A stretch of DNA of 64,000 bases, taken from assembly GCA_011009095.1 (NCBI GenBank), contig VTPC01091250.1, positions 39,038-103,037 on the forward strand, in the 5' to 3' direction. The translations under genes and the position numbers were made by a program. The notes beneath the pieces are model-generated. The model saw nothing but the letters and a program-made list of their open reading frames with translations, did no database searches and was not told the DNA's origin. Source of the stretch: Ignelater luminosus. Lineage: Eukaryota; Arthropoda; Insecta; Coleoptera; Elateridae. Positions within the stretch are counted from its first letter, which is position 1; the number at the start of each line of letters is the position of its first letter. Positions 1 through 11,645 of the stretch are shown one piece after another.

Positions 1-3000
1 TTTTTGAGTTTGACTAGTCTAGATATAATAATAATACCGCAAATACTTCCATTTGTTGCAAATATTCTTTTTTCTTGCCAGATTTTCTTGTTCTCTGAGT
101 GACTGGTTCCCATACCAAAAGAACCATTGACTTGTAGACAATGTAGACTATATTGACAATAGCATGGTATTTTCTAGTAAACTCATCGATATTTTAACCA
201 CTTACGTGAAGATGTTTTAGCTGACCTTGCATTCTGAGTATTTATTAGAGCGTAAAAAAAAGCAAAATAGGTAAAACAGAAAGAAGATTGTTTTGCTAAA
301 GATACAAATCTGAAATCAAACCGGTCAAGCGCAAACTCAGTTTTGTCTTTCTTGTTTCTTGTCTTTTGGAAACCTTGCTCTTTTACATTATGTATATTCT
401 TCTTCATATACTGTCATGCAATTGCGTAAAATATATGGAGTATAATAGGTATAGTGTCCAATGAAATTAAAATGTGAATATCATTCCCAGTAGGACCGCA
501 ACTTTTAGCATTAATTGAATAATAATTCTATTTGACATCTTTGTTAAGCATAATTATTTTTTGTATTAAGATATTTTTTCTTATCTCTTCAAATAACTGA
601 GATAGTTATTCCAAAGAAATTGCATGTATTTCAACATTCAAAACAAGGCGTTTTATTGTAATTTATACATTTTAGTTAAAACTAGATCCAGAAGATGAAT
701 TTGAATCTGTACAGGTAAGAATGGGAGAAATAACAAAAAAGTAGAAGATTCATAAGGTATAAATGCTAATGTACACAAGACTAGGATGTGATGTAGCCCC
801 TTTAAGCTACTTTAACAATACTAAAACATATTTCTTATACGAGAAATTTTAAGACCTTCTAAAAGCCTAATCCTTACTGGCTTACGACAAAACACAAATA
901 CCCGCCAAATCCAAGACATTTTTAAAAATGTTGAATTCAGACGTTTTTAAATAATGATGTAACTACAAAAATGTTATTTTGTTTCAAACTAAGCTTGGTT
1001 ATATGACATATTTCATGTTTAACATACTTGGATTTCGTTAACGAGATTCCTCATTCCTCTAATCTTAATCTAAACTTTGGTTAAACATTGTTATTATAAT
1101 AGCATTATCCTAATTTAATCTTACAACAAGTTTAAATTATTGTAGGACAGGGTATTAGGGTGTAGTTATAAGAGCTTCGTATTACATAAATATTTATCAG
1201 ATATAAGATTAATAGGGGTGTGTGCACACACACACATTACAGTATTTTAAGGTAATTACAAAATGAACTTAAACGATAAAAGAATACTGTATACATAGAT
1301 TTCGGTTGTAAAAGAAAGTTTTATTTGCTAATTAATTCCTGTATACTTAGGTCCAAAGACGAGAATGGCAAACTTAATTAAAAGCAATTCAGAGTATTTT
1401 ACAGCTGGAATCCTTAGAAATGCATTTTAGATATTAAATAGGGGGAATCAAATCGAAAGGATATTGGAAAGTTTCTTTCCTGAAACGAGTGTCTTTTCTT
1501 AATTACTGTAGACAAAAGACGTTTTTCGTTTGCAGCGCTTGTGATCGGTCCAGCATCACGATCTTTTACTCCATGAATAATGCACGTGCCTTTTAAGTGT
1601 CTTTAAAAATGTGGCAGCAATATCTTAAAGCTCGTGACATCCATTGTAGAAGCACTCAAAAGTGTGGCGCAGCGTTGCTGACTGGGCGTTATTTTGCTAC
1701 TTTACCTATAAACTTGACGACAAATGTACTACGTTTTACGATGTTTCGCTTCTGTTTTTTGGATTTAAATGCTTTTTTTAATAGCTCTGCTCTATACTGA
1801 TTAGTCATTCATGTGCAAAATGATTGTTATTTGCTTGTAATTTTATAGAATAAAACTTTTCAATTTTAAAAGGTAATAAACATAGCGTTTAAAGGCTCTA
1901 AATAAAAATTACATTCGAAATTTTATTGATTCTAAATGAGAAAAGTTACGTGTAACTACTTTTTAAATTGAATACACCAATCTTTAAAAGGGGTTGGCAG
2001 CATTTTTCATATTCCAGCTATTTTCTTTACAAAAGAGAAAGTAATTAACCTATGGAAAATTAAAACAAATTTATTTTTAAATAAAAGGTTATACTCATTA
2101 ACTCGCTATTTAAAGCTTGTATCTGGAAAGCTTCTAATTTTCTCATTAATTAAACATTTAATTTACAAAAGGCGGTTCTGATTTATTAAAAATTTTTACT
2201 CTTAATTGTTTCAAAAACCATTATTAGATTTTGCGGTAATTATACCAAATCTTAAACTTATTTTCTTGAATAAGTTCCATTTATATTTTACAAAAAGAGT
2301 CATTAATGTGTATATAATATTCTATTAGAAATATTTCCTAGATCCGTCTCTTTTTTATCCATCTCATTGGCTTTGATACTACAAAGTTTCGGATAATAAC
2401 CGGAATATTAATCCTTCTCTCTGAACTCTGAACTTTGTGTCAGCAAAATGTCTCAACTTAAAAGCTGTATATTATAGAATTTGCTGGCTGGGCCAATTTG
2501 TAACATTTTCTGGGAAAATTCAAATATGTGTTGTGATTAATAATCTAACACAGTGAAACTTCTGGGTTCAAAGCCACATTTCAGTTAATCACATCTATTT
2601 AGGTCACAATTTTTATATGTGAATTAATTGCAGGAAACACCTGGGATTTGGTAATTTTTCGTTATTACGGAAATATCTAAATTGAAATCCTAACAAACCT
2701 GAAAATACTTTTGTTTATTGGATATTAACTATAGGAAATATATTAATTCATATGTGGATACAAAAAGGTTATTTAAATTTAGTTGTGGTTTTGATTTCTT
2801 CGGAATAATACGTTTAAATTACAGTAAAAGTTGGGTTCGTGAGTATTCTTAAATAAAATCTTGCATTGTTCACATTTGAACTTTTACTGATAAACAATTC
2901 TGAGCTTAATTCGGTTGTATGAACGCTTTTGTTCTTCATAAAAGCTTATGATGTAATTTAATAAACCTGAAGAAGTTATTACAAAGTCTAATAGTATTAA

Positions 3001-3669
3001 TGAGGCATATGCCGGTTTTTTTTACTTGTGGAGAAAGGTTTAGCAAAGATTTCTTGAGTTGTATACGCCACTCCGAGCCGCAACGTGTAATAATAAAGCA
3101 AGCATTTTTGTGCACAAATATGCATATAAATATAAAAAATATCATTTTTGTAAATCGCTCTGATTCTGGTCACAGCACATTGCTTTTAAAAAATGTAATG
3201 AAGACATATTGCTATTAATTTCCCTTACTGTTAAACAAAAATACATTTTTACTATCAAAGTTGTACTAATTTAAAAGTAAAATCATGAATCACAAACATG
3301 GAGCTCCTCTGGGGCATGTTACATATTCTAAAAGGATATTTAGAATACAAATAGAAGTTTTATTTAGTACTTATGGTCCACTGAGAACATTCATCATCAC
3401 ATTTTTTGTTGTCTACACTTTTGGCAATATTTTTGTATGAGACGATTTATACTGAAGTAACAAATATTTATAGTGTTTGAATGGTATAATAAAAATCGTA
3501 ATGTCTGTATTATAAAAAAGAATTATTGTGTTTGAAAATAACTATTTTATTCCTTAATCGCTTCAATTCAAACTTAATGTATTCCCTTGCCTTATTTATT
3601 TGTACGAAGCGTCAGCTTTCGCAGTTATTCTTCAACACAAAAGATTAAAACTTATTTGTGTAAAACTAT
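1..3669. other. Gene-free AT-rich DNA
   Basis: No exon, RNA gene or transposon protein is recognisable here. Short open frames on both strands have no family motif and look like chance. The only local feature noted is a short GT/CA tract with a 14-bp palindrome around 1218-1235. Confidence 0.6.
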
Positions 3670-3801
3670 AAGGGTCAAATTGACATAGTCAGCACTTATC
3701 CCTTAAGCAAACACTTATGTTTATTTCTAATTCAAAATGATATTATTTGTGTTGACTTAAGGGTTCCTTATGTGTAAGTGCTGACTATGAATTCGGCCCT
3801 T
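3670..3801. mobile_element. Short MITE-like inverted-repeat element
   Basis: Two inverted arms face each other. The left arm starts AGGGTCAAATTGACATAGTC near 3671. The right arm, read on the minus strand from 3800, starts AGGGCCGAATTCATAGTC, and both continue into CAGCACTTA. A second inner match contains CCTTAAG. The element is about 131 bp and cannot code. The ends are AT-rich, so the target-site duplication (TA or a 3-bp site) cannot be fixed. The AGGGCC start resembles PIF/Harbinger-type or other cut-and-paste MITEs; the superfamily is an inference. Confidence 0.55.
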
Positions 3802-4599
3802 TAAGTACATTAATTCTGTTTTACTATAGCGGAGCGAACCAAAAAGGTTTAATGTACACTTAACAAAATCAATAACGTCGAATCTAGTACGGTTAATTTT
3901 TTATGTGAGTTCATTTCATTGCATTTAATAATTAATTGTCTTTTGCATAATGGCACATATAGCAGGTTAGTTTTTAGTAATTGGGTATGAATGCATATAT
4001 GAGCACTTAACAACGTAAATATGCTATTTTGAACCTGAAAGTCACTATACCTTTAACAAGTGTCCACGATTTTGATTTTGTAAACCATATTATATAGCAT
4101 ATACTAATGTAATATTACATATTTCTGCATATATTACTGGGTTTTTGTGGCATATTTCAGTGCATATATGCACTTTCTTTACGATACATGTACCCAGCTT
4201 TACTCATCATAATTAGTTGTTACAATTAGTATTTCTGTCTTCTTTTGTTGCTCTCGCTCTTTATTACATCTTCTAAAAACCATTTCTTTGGAGAATCTTA
4301 CTGCCCGAAGATATTCTACGCAAACTCCTATACATATGTATTTCAAATACCCCTAATTTATTTATTACTTTAACTTCACTATATTTACGTTTTGTAATTT
4401 TCATCGAGTTTTTCGTGTTTTGTACTTTTTCAAAGGCTTCCTTGGCATTAATGAAAGAGATATACAGAGTATCTCTAGGAAGACAAAACAGGCATTTTCT
4501 GTTATGTAAAGATTTTTAAGAAATCCAAATGATCTTTACATACATTCTTCCAACTCTATAACAACACACGTCATTAAAGCTAGATGGTGTATAAAAGTA
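3802..4599. other. Gene-free AT-rich DNA
   Basis: I see no coding or repeat structure here beyond AT-rich simple composition and scattered ATATG-type words around 4080-4190. Confidence 0.5.
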
Positions 4600-5420
4600 A
4601 TAATTGCAAAACTGGCGCAAATAAGGCATGCATAGTGGAGAATGGAAAAACTGAAACTAACGCTAAACGCACTATATATCACCCTGTTTACCAACGAAGG
4701 TGCCTTAAAAAATTCTGCCGTAGGCACTGAATAAACTGTATTACATCTCGAATGGTATGATGTATTTTGTACATCCAAGCTGATATTCTTTTGGTTGTTT
4801 AGTGTCTACAAGTTTTTAAAGGTAGATTTACAAAAGTGTTTCCAAAATATTCACATTGTTTCCTGAATATTCAGCGTAGTACCACGGATTATCTAAAGAT
4901 TCTTCTGCATTTCGAACGGCAATTTGTAATTTCAAACTAATAATCTTTTGGTTATTTAGTACCTATGACTGTTTAGACCAAACCTACAGCGTTTCTTCCG
5001 AGATTTTCAGGTATTTTATAACACTGTAAAAATCCATACCTGTAAGTCTTCAAATTCGATTTGTTACTTTTTAACTTTGTGAAGTCTAGACGTACTTTTT
5101 ATACAAATAGTGCAGCGTCACGGATTAACTCAAGATTTTCTTACATTTGATACCAGTAACTTATTGATTATTTAGTATCTACAAGCATTTAGAGTAAATT
5201 TCCAGCGTTTTTCCTAAAATTCTTAGAAATTATTGATAACATTATAAAAATCCATATCTGTAGTAGTGTTACGGAAGATCTAAAGTAGGGCCGGTGCAAA
5301 TGAGGCAATTTTCCATAGACACCGCGGTCACTTGGAGCTGCACATTGGCGAATAAGACAACTGAAAGTGACATTAAACGCACGTCACACCACTCTGCTTT
5401 TCATACAAAGGAGCCCTGAA
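4600..5420. repeat. Degenerate local repeat block
   Basis: Two flanking blocks (about 4605-4720 and 5293-5415) share a run of words: GCAAAT-AGGCA, GAAACT/GAAAGT, TAAACGCAC, CACC-TG and AAGG-GCC. Between them a shorter unit containing CTTTTGGTTATTTAGT, CAGCGTTT and ACGGATTATCTAAAGATT recurs near 4785, 4942 and 5158. Spacings are uneven (about 156 and 216 bp), so this is an old, diverged local duplication rather than a satellite. No coding capacity is visible. Confidence 0.5.
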
Positions 5421-7656
5421 TAACTGTACCTTAAGTGAGTACGTGAGTACAGCACAACGAAGAAGTAGCGTAGGCTTGCTGAGATACTCTGTGTAATCTT
5501 TTGTAATGGTCACAATATTTCTGCATCTGTACTTGTACATTGTGTAACGCTCCTTCTGTTACTTATTAATAAACACGCTTTTGGATAATTTTTAAATATT
5601 CTTTGGCACTTAGTTCATTACACAGATTACTTTGTAGTTGCTACATGATTTTGGGTTATTTCTCTCTGAAATGAGTAAATTGTAGTCGTTGCTTTTGTAT
5701 TTGTTCATCGAAAGATGTAAGGTCTGAAGTTCTTATCGCCCATTCTGTGTCGGTTCTTTGGAAATGAGCGTGTTAAATAATGTCTTACGTAACTAGTGGA
5801 CCAAATGAACACTAAGTGTATCTGATTAACGCGACAACTGACTTAATAAAAGATAAACAAGCAATTGAAATCACAAAAGTTAAAGAAATATATTGAAATA
5901 ATACCGGCCCAATATAGGATCGAAAAGCCTGATACACTTCTAAACCTGTGATTCAGGACAGGTAGTAGATGTTATGCTGTTTCCAATCGTATTATTACAA
6001 ATCTTTCAAACTGCCCTGCTGCAGAATCTAAGATTTCTCCATTGTAATAATTATTTTTTACAAATTTAATAAAATCATCCCAACAAGGGTCGTTTCAACC
6101 CCGACGTTAATTCGAGTTTCTGGTTTTTGCACAAAAAGTTCGACGTCTGCAGACTTCTAAGATGTAGGTACTCAATAGCTAGTTACATGACAATTTATTG
6201 ACAGTTATAAGAAGCTGAAAACTTATAATGTGATGTCGATGTTTTAGCAGCAAAAATAAGTTCAGCCCCTATAAACAATTGTCATTATTTATATGTTACA
6301 ATATAAAGCTCTTTAGGTATGGTAGTAATAACGCAATTTCAATCAAGATGATCCTATCATGTTTTATACAGGACCCTTCGCAAGGTAGTACCTTGTAAAG
6401 TAAATTTAAATTTAGAAGTTAAAACTGATCTTTCAAGTTGTCAACCAAGAAAAATGAGTAAATACAGTGATATTAAAAGGTAGTAAGATCATTATTTAGG
6501 ATAGACTTGCGCCTAGATTTTAAATTAATAAAACCCTTTCTGAACTAAAAATAATTTGAAACATTTAGTAATATGTCGCATGTAGATATGTCAACAATTA
6601 ATAATTTTAAAGAGTCCTTTAATAACTAGTAGACTGATAGGCTAGTAACTAATTACAACAAAAATAATAATCGCGTATGTCAAACTTTTTCCCATCCATT
6701 ATATCCTAACTTTTCAGCAGAATAAGGATTTCAAGTTATACGAAAACTTTGTACCTAAAATGCCTTTAGGAATTCTTCTAAAAGTCTGTCAGCTTTGTAA
6801 TTGCAATAAAAACAACGGCGTACATCAAGCTTAAGAAACTTTTTTCTACTAGTTATACATTACGTATTTATAAAATCCATAGCCTTATATAGTATTCTTT
6901 AAAAAATGTGTGCTACAAAGACGAATAAGTGCTTTTTGCCAGGGCAGAATTAAGAATTTTTGAAAGCTCGATCCCCTTTTACGTTCCTTTTTTACGGCAG
7001 CTATTAGCAAATTATATAGAAAAAGGAAAATACCATTAAAATATTGCATTTAGTTTGTTTTAGTTTTACAAAATCTGTAAGGCTAAAAAGTTCCCTAAAT
7101 GTTCCACTTGTTTACCTAGAGTTTCCTACAGTCAAAGAATCTTAGGAAATCTAAAAGACGGTAGGTCATTTTCTGCTCTTGTTATTGAACTTAAACATTC
7201 TCTAATTACTATGACAACCGATTTTGTTACTTTTCTTCTTGTTTAGCTCAAATAAAACTATACTTCTTAGTTCTTTAAATTTTTAAGAAAGTTTTATTAG
7301 TTAGTGAAGGGAGAGTAGAAACGAGGTCCGTAGTCTTTAGTAGAAGATGTTACATTAGATGAGTAGTAAAATAAGCTCAAATAGTCTGCAGTAGGATCAC
7401 AATTTTGTGTTACTAGTTCAAGGAGTGACGTAGTCAGTGTATTATTTTAATGGTACCATATATTAAGTCTGAAGTGTAGCTGTACAGCGCCAGAGTAGTA
7501 CGCTTGCTATAGTAATAAAAAACTTGCATTGTGGAGCATTATTGAAATTTGTGTAGCTTTTTATTAAACCTTTAGAAAAGCATGCTGTTCCATTCATATC
7601 TTCAGGAAAATCCTAGACCCTATACTTCAGAACTTCTGGTTGCAACACAACCTTTT
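5421..7656. other. Gene-free AT-rich DNA
   Basis: No gene, transposon protein or clear inverted repeat was recognised in this stretch. Confidence 0.5.
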
Positions 7657-7924
7657 TAGTGTTCCAGGCCGAAAGGTTAAGATTTGCCAATATGTATATT
7701 GCAGCTTTGATAGACTACCAACTGCATTAGTATATTAGAAAATTTTAAAACGTTTTTTGAATTTGCGATTCTAGAAATTTAACTAGCAATGCTTCGAGTT
7801 TTCACTAATCCGACTTGTCGTGTGACATCGGTTACAGTATCTCAGATGAACTATTATAGCGGTTTTGCCTAAACAAGCAAAATCGACAGTGTTCCCATGG
7901 TAAACATTCCGGCCTGGAACACTG
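7657..7924. mobile_element. Candidate MITE with AGTGTTCCAGGCCG ends
   Basis: The sequence AGTGTTCCAGGCCGAAA near 7658 is matched by its reverse complement ending at 7924 (CAGTGTTCCAGGCCGGAA read on the minus strand). This gives terminal inverted repeats of about 17 bp around a roughly 268-bp non-coding body. The CAGTGTT start is hAT-like, but no 8-bp target duplication is visible in the flanks, so the class stays open. Confidence 0.45.
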
Positions 7925-8349
7925 ATGTGCATGAACATTTTCTGGGGATGCAGAAACTACAAAGTTTTCAGGACGTATTGGATAATTCTTATGTGTGAAG
8001 TTATTTATTGGAAATGACTACTTATAACTTGTGAGAATTCAGGCAACAAGTTTTAAAATCAAACAGACATTGACCAGAATTATTCAAGTATTGATGATGA
8101 TTCAATCTAAACCCCATTAAAAAATAAGCCTTATGATGGTTCTGAAGAATCAAACCATTGCATGGAAATTTGGATCAATCAGAAATATTAGAGAAAGTTT
8201 TTCAATTTTAAAAATTTTTAATAAAGCAGGTTCGGTAAGTAACCGAACTGAATACAAATAAAAATCTAGTTTAGATAAATGTAAAGAAAAAAACTCTATA
8301 TTTTATTATTATGTTTTACATAAACTAAGATTCAAAATTATTACATTAT
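7925..8349. other. Gene-free flank of mariner remnant
   Basis: No coding signal is seen. On the minus strand this stretch lies downstream of the mariner stop codon at 8350-8352 and probably includes the mariner 3' UTR and end, but no terminal repeat could be fixed. Confidence 0.4.
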
Positions 8350-8623
8350 TTAACATTTAACTCCATGCTTAGATATTTTAGTGAGCATTTTAGAATTATG
8401 TACCATAAGAGATCGTCCATGTTCTTCAGCGACTTCAGATAAAATTTTTTTTTTAGATGCGTCGGAAACCGACGAGAGATTTTGGCATTTCATTATGTTT
8501 GGAGTACCTCTGCTTGCATATGGCTCAGAATTGCTCGATAGCCCTAGCTTGTGGCAAATTAGGGGGATTCTTTTTCTTGGGAACGAATTCAACATTTTCG
8601 TGAATAAGGTACCCCGTCACTTG
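8350..8623 (-). pseudogene. Mariner transposase, C-terminal part (copy A)
   Basis: This is the C-terminal third of a Tc1/mariner-superfamily DDE transposase, read on the minus strand. It begins with a VTGYLIHENVEF-like segment, then VPKKKNPPNLPQARAIE, where the final E is the expected third catalytic residue. A basic stretch and a KKILSEVAEEHGRSLM segment follow, ending at the TAA at 8350-8352. An in-frame TGA replaces the W of the usual E-x-FW motif, and a frameshift lies in a run of A near 8440-8450, so it cannot be functional. It joins logically to the N-terminal and middle part at 10720-11479; the DNA between them is an insertion. Its only role would have been transposition of its own element. 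The family assignment comes from motif recognition. Confidence 0.75.
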
Positions 8624-10719
8624 TAACGGGAAAGTGCTCAAAAGCATGCACGAGTCCCGTCAAGACCTATGGCGGATGTTAAATCCCGTAGCTCATGCCG
8701 CAGATGGGGTGGATTCTCAAATGAACTTACCTAATCTCACACAAAGAGAAGCTCACCGACTTCCAAAACGCTTACTAACTGATAGATGTTCACAAAAGAG
8801 GGCGCCAGCAGTCGTAGATGGAAGGGTTCTGATGGTCGGTCACGCGACTACTCGTGAATCCGACACCCTGTATATAGGATTCTTACGAAACCTCACCCTG
8901 TGTGTAACTTACCTCGTGGAAGCTTTATTATGATTCGCTCTAATATTTTACAATCGAGACTCAACACAAAATAAAAAAAAACTGTATAAACACGTGATTT
9001 GTCTTAAATAATTTTGCCAAGGAAGTCCTCTGAAGACTTCCTTCTGTTAAAATAATAAAAGAAAGAAATACAAATTTAATATTAACTTTTCCCTTGAACA
9101 AAGGTATGTAAACTTTAATTGAAATTTAGAATAAGCACCACCGTGCTTTTTAATAGCCAAAGGAACAGAGAAAAACACACAAAATTAACGCTGCTTCGTC
9201 TGGACCAGGGATCCACTTACAAAGAAAACAAAATATGAATAATCGACCTTTCTTACATTTATTAAAATAATAATAAAAATGAGTTAAACACACAAACAAG
9301 AATATAAATATAACAAAATAATACTACAAAAGGATGTCAATAAATGGTATGAATTGATATCTTTACTAGAGAACAAAATTGATAAAATAATGAGAAAATA
9401 AAAATACGAGCAAGTTATTACAATAAACAAAAAGAAAAGATTCTGTTACGTTAAAATTTCAAAATATGAATCAAAAGATCAAAATTCAAATATTAAATTA
9501 ATTTAACCAAGATAAACTTGACAATAAATTTTTAAGTAGCAACAATTTAACAAACACCAGCTAAGATTACCTGGGAACGTTCCTGTTACAAATTAGTTAA
9601 AAATATTGATCGTGAATATTATAATTCTATAAGAAAATACGAAGTTTTAAAAGCTCAAATGACAGAACAAAACACGTCTTTCTTACGGATAAATGAATTC
9701 TTGCTTCCAGACGATAGGTGCAGGTCTCCGATTCCCAACGACAGCAGCTCATTCAAGTGATATCGGACGCAAAATTCCACGTTCTAACCGGGTCTCACCA
9801 ATGTTCAAGAAAACTTAGATTCCAAAGAACAATCACTTTTATTGACGTTAACCAAGAAACACAAGAACAAAATCCAAGTGTTTATACACAAACTTTAAAA
9901 AAACTAAATCCACTTTGAGTCTCAAACGCTCTTTAAATTTACTTAACCCATTCGGTTGACGGAGCTTCCAAGATGTAACACACACAGATCGACGCTTTAC
10001 GGGGCGGGCAGTTTCTGTTCTCGACAGACCCTTTAACGTTGCACCAACGGGACCAAAGTTGTTGAGTTTGTACCCTCTACAAGTTTTATATCCTGGAAAT
10101 ACCAGCGTAACTTTAAGTGGAGCGAACTGATTTCCACAAGAACCAAACTTCCAAAGCATCGCCTTTTTGGTAAACAAACCGGCTTTCTTCCGTGAATAAC
10201 ACGACAAAGACCCAACGAAATAGGATTTCTCGAATCCGATCTCTCTTTTACCAAGAGAATCGCTTAAATCGAATTCGGTTTGTAACCATTTAGGATTTGT
10301 AGGGGTGACGCCAAAATTACGCAGCTACCACAGCTACCAACGTACTGATCATCCTCTCTGCGTCTCCTGTTACGCACCTTGTACTTACCGAAGTGGGGTT
10401 GGAAAGCCAGATACACGACCTAACAGGTCAAAATGCAGAAAGTCTTATGGGACAATGGAAAATTCCACTTCGTAGATTTACCAGCTTGGACCTGACTCAA
10501 TCGAGACTGTGTGACTTCAATATTTGCGACTAAGGTTCCAGGAATTTTATATTGGAAAATAGCAAAAGGCACGTCTACCGGAGCCCAGAAGTCGAGACCA
10601 CAAAGTTATCAATTCTTTAGAATAACATTGTAACAAACATTCGTTTGTAGAATGAAATAATTTAAATATTACGCGTCAGGAAAACAAATACCTGAACGAA
10701 ATTGAAAGACAGGGGCGGA
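8624..10719 (-). mobile_element. Insertion splitting the mariner gene; partial LTR-type element
   Basis: Removing this ~2.1 kb restores the order of the mariner protein: HYANK on the right side runs directly into QVTGYLIHENVEF on the left. The insert is GC-richer at 8624-8930 and AT-rich at 9060-9570, and its minus strand contains an LTR-like block (9802-10635) followed by a primer-site-like sequence. No gag or pol protein is recognisable and no second LTR is seen, so it is a deleted or solo-plus-leader remnant, possibly nested with something else: a TACAGGGTGTC terminus-like word lies on the minus strand near 8871. No clear target duplication was found at its borders. A 9-bp-stem hairpin occurs at 9020-9044. 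Confidence 0.5.
9802..10635 (-). repeat. Candidate LTR, copy A
   Basis: On the minus strand this block starts TGTTACAATG and ends TTGAACA, the TG...CA form of retroviral-type LTRs. An AATAAA signal lies about 40 bases before its end. Immediately downstream is TTGGTGAGACCCGG, which begins with TGG like a tRNA primer-binding site. A length of about 834 bp is plausible for a BEL/Pao or Gypsy LTR. Against this, no partner LTR and no gag-pol reading frame are present, and the tRNA was not identified. The start could also be four bases further right (TGTTTGTTACA). Confidence 0.35.
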
Positions 10720-11479
10720 TTTATTTGCATAGTGGGATGTCGCAAGGTCAGGCCAAAACAGAACCGTATCTACAGAATGGCACTTCTTAATAAAAGGAAT
10801 CAACCGCTTCTTTACGCACTCTTTTAAATAAGTCTCAGTATTAATAGTACCTTCCGTAATATTAGGCTCGAATATATTCCCGTATTCATCCAGTGCTTGT
10901 TATACTAAATACTTTTTAAAAAAATTGGTTTTATGTTTGACTTTATCATGGAATTTTATTATCTTTAGAACCTGAGCAATGATAAAATTTTCGTCCTGGA
11001 ACGTCTTCGGGATTTTTAGACACGTACATCTTATCATCAATAACCAGAATTTTTTGCCTTACTTTGTCACATACAAATCGTGCTCCTGATTTTGCTCGCG
11101 CTTCTTGTTTTTGTATGTATCGAAGAACAACTTTTTTGTTCTCGTTATTATGTACAGTTGCTCAGTTTTAATATCAGACAAAGTAGAGCGAGCTGCTTTA
11201 ATCTTATTTGCTAAATTTCGAACAGACGTACCTGGTTTCTCCTCGAAAGCACTTTTAATCTTCCGAATCACTTGTGTTGTGTTGTCTTTGGACGACCAGA
11301 AAGAGGCTTGTATTCAATGTTACCACTATCCTCAAAACGTTTTATAGTATCATATATCGTACTTTTTGGTACAGCTTTAGCGAAAAAATGATCATATGTT
11401 GTTTTCTTGAATCTATTTCCCTGACTGATATAAAACTGGATAATTTTCTACGCACGCACGTCCTTTTCACTACGCTTCA
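10720..11479 (-). pseudogene. Mariner transposase, N-terminal and middle part (copy A)
   Basis: Minus-strand coding remnant of a Tc1/mariner-type DDE transposase. From the gap edge it reads a KRSEKDVRA start, a helix-turn-helix region (VPKSTIYDTIKRFE, LSGRPKTV), a second HTH-like part (GTSVRNLANKIKAARSTL), then a degraded first catalytic-Asp region. A linker QALDEYGNIFEPNITEGTIN and the second catalytic motif FWPDLATSHYANK follow. Several frameshifts and stops break it. The first base of the start codon's complement falls in the assembly gap. The remaining C-terminal third lies at 8350-8623, across the insertion. The WPDLA motif marks a mariner subgroup common in arthropods and cnidarians (family knowledge). 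Confidence 0.8.
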
Positions 11480-11579
11480 NNNNNNNNNNNNNNNNNNNNN
11501 NNNNNNNNNNNNNNNNNNNNNNNNNNNNNNNNNNNNNNNNNNNNNNNNNNNNNNNNNNNNNNNNNNNNNNNNNNNNNNN
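11480..11579. other. Assembly gap of exactly 100 N
   Basis: Exactly 100 ambiguous bases, the usual placeholder for a scaffold gap of unknown size. It lies precisely between two copies of the same composite repeat, so the join, the copy number and the true distance are all uncertain. Confidence 0.98.
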
Positions 11580-11645
11580 AACTAATTTGTAACAGGAACG
11601 TTCCCAGGTAATCTTAGCTGGGAACGTTCCTGTTACAAATTAGTT
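11580..11645. repeat. Perfect palindrome at contig edge
   Basis: A 27-bp left arm (11580-11606) is the exact reverse complement of the right arm (11619-11645), with a 12-base spacer GGTAATCTTAGC. The right arm also opens the duplicated composite and matches 9572-9598. Left arm plus spacer equal the reverse complement of 9560-9598. The palindrome starts at the first base after the gap. Confidence 0.9.

Noticed and set aside
2560-2585. GGTTCAAAGCC resembling a tRNA/SINE B box
   Set aside because: No A box at the right distance and no cloverleaf can be drawn.
8634-8933. 99-codon plus-strand frame in GC-richer DNA
   Set aside because: It lies inside the element inserted into the mariner gene, has no recognisable domain, and the GC-richness alone explains the lack of stops.
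9848-10207. 119-codon minus-strand frame with a TEESRF-like word nearby in another frame
   Set aside because: It lies in the LTR-like block; no transposase motif order could be built and copy B does not keep the frame.
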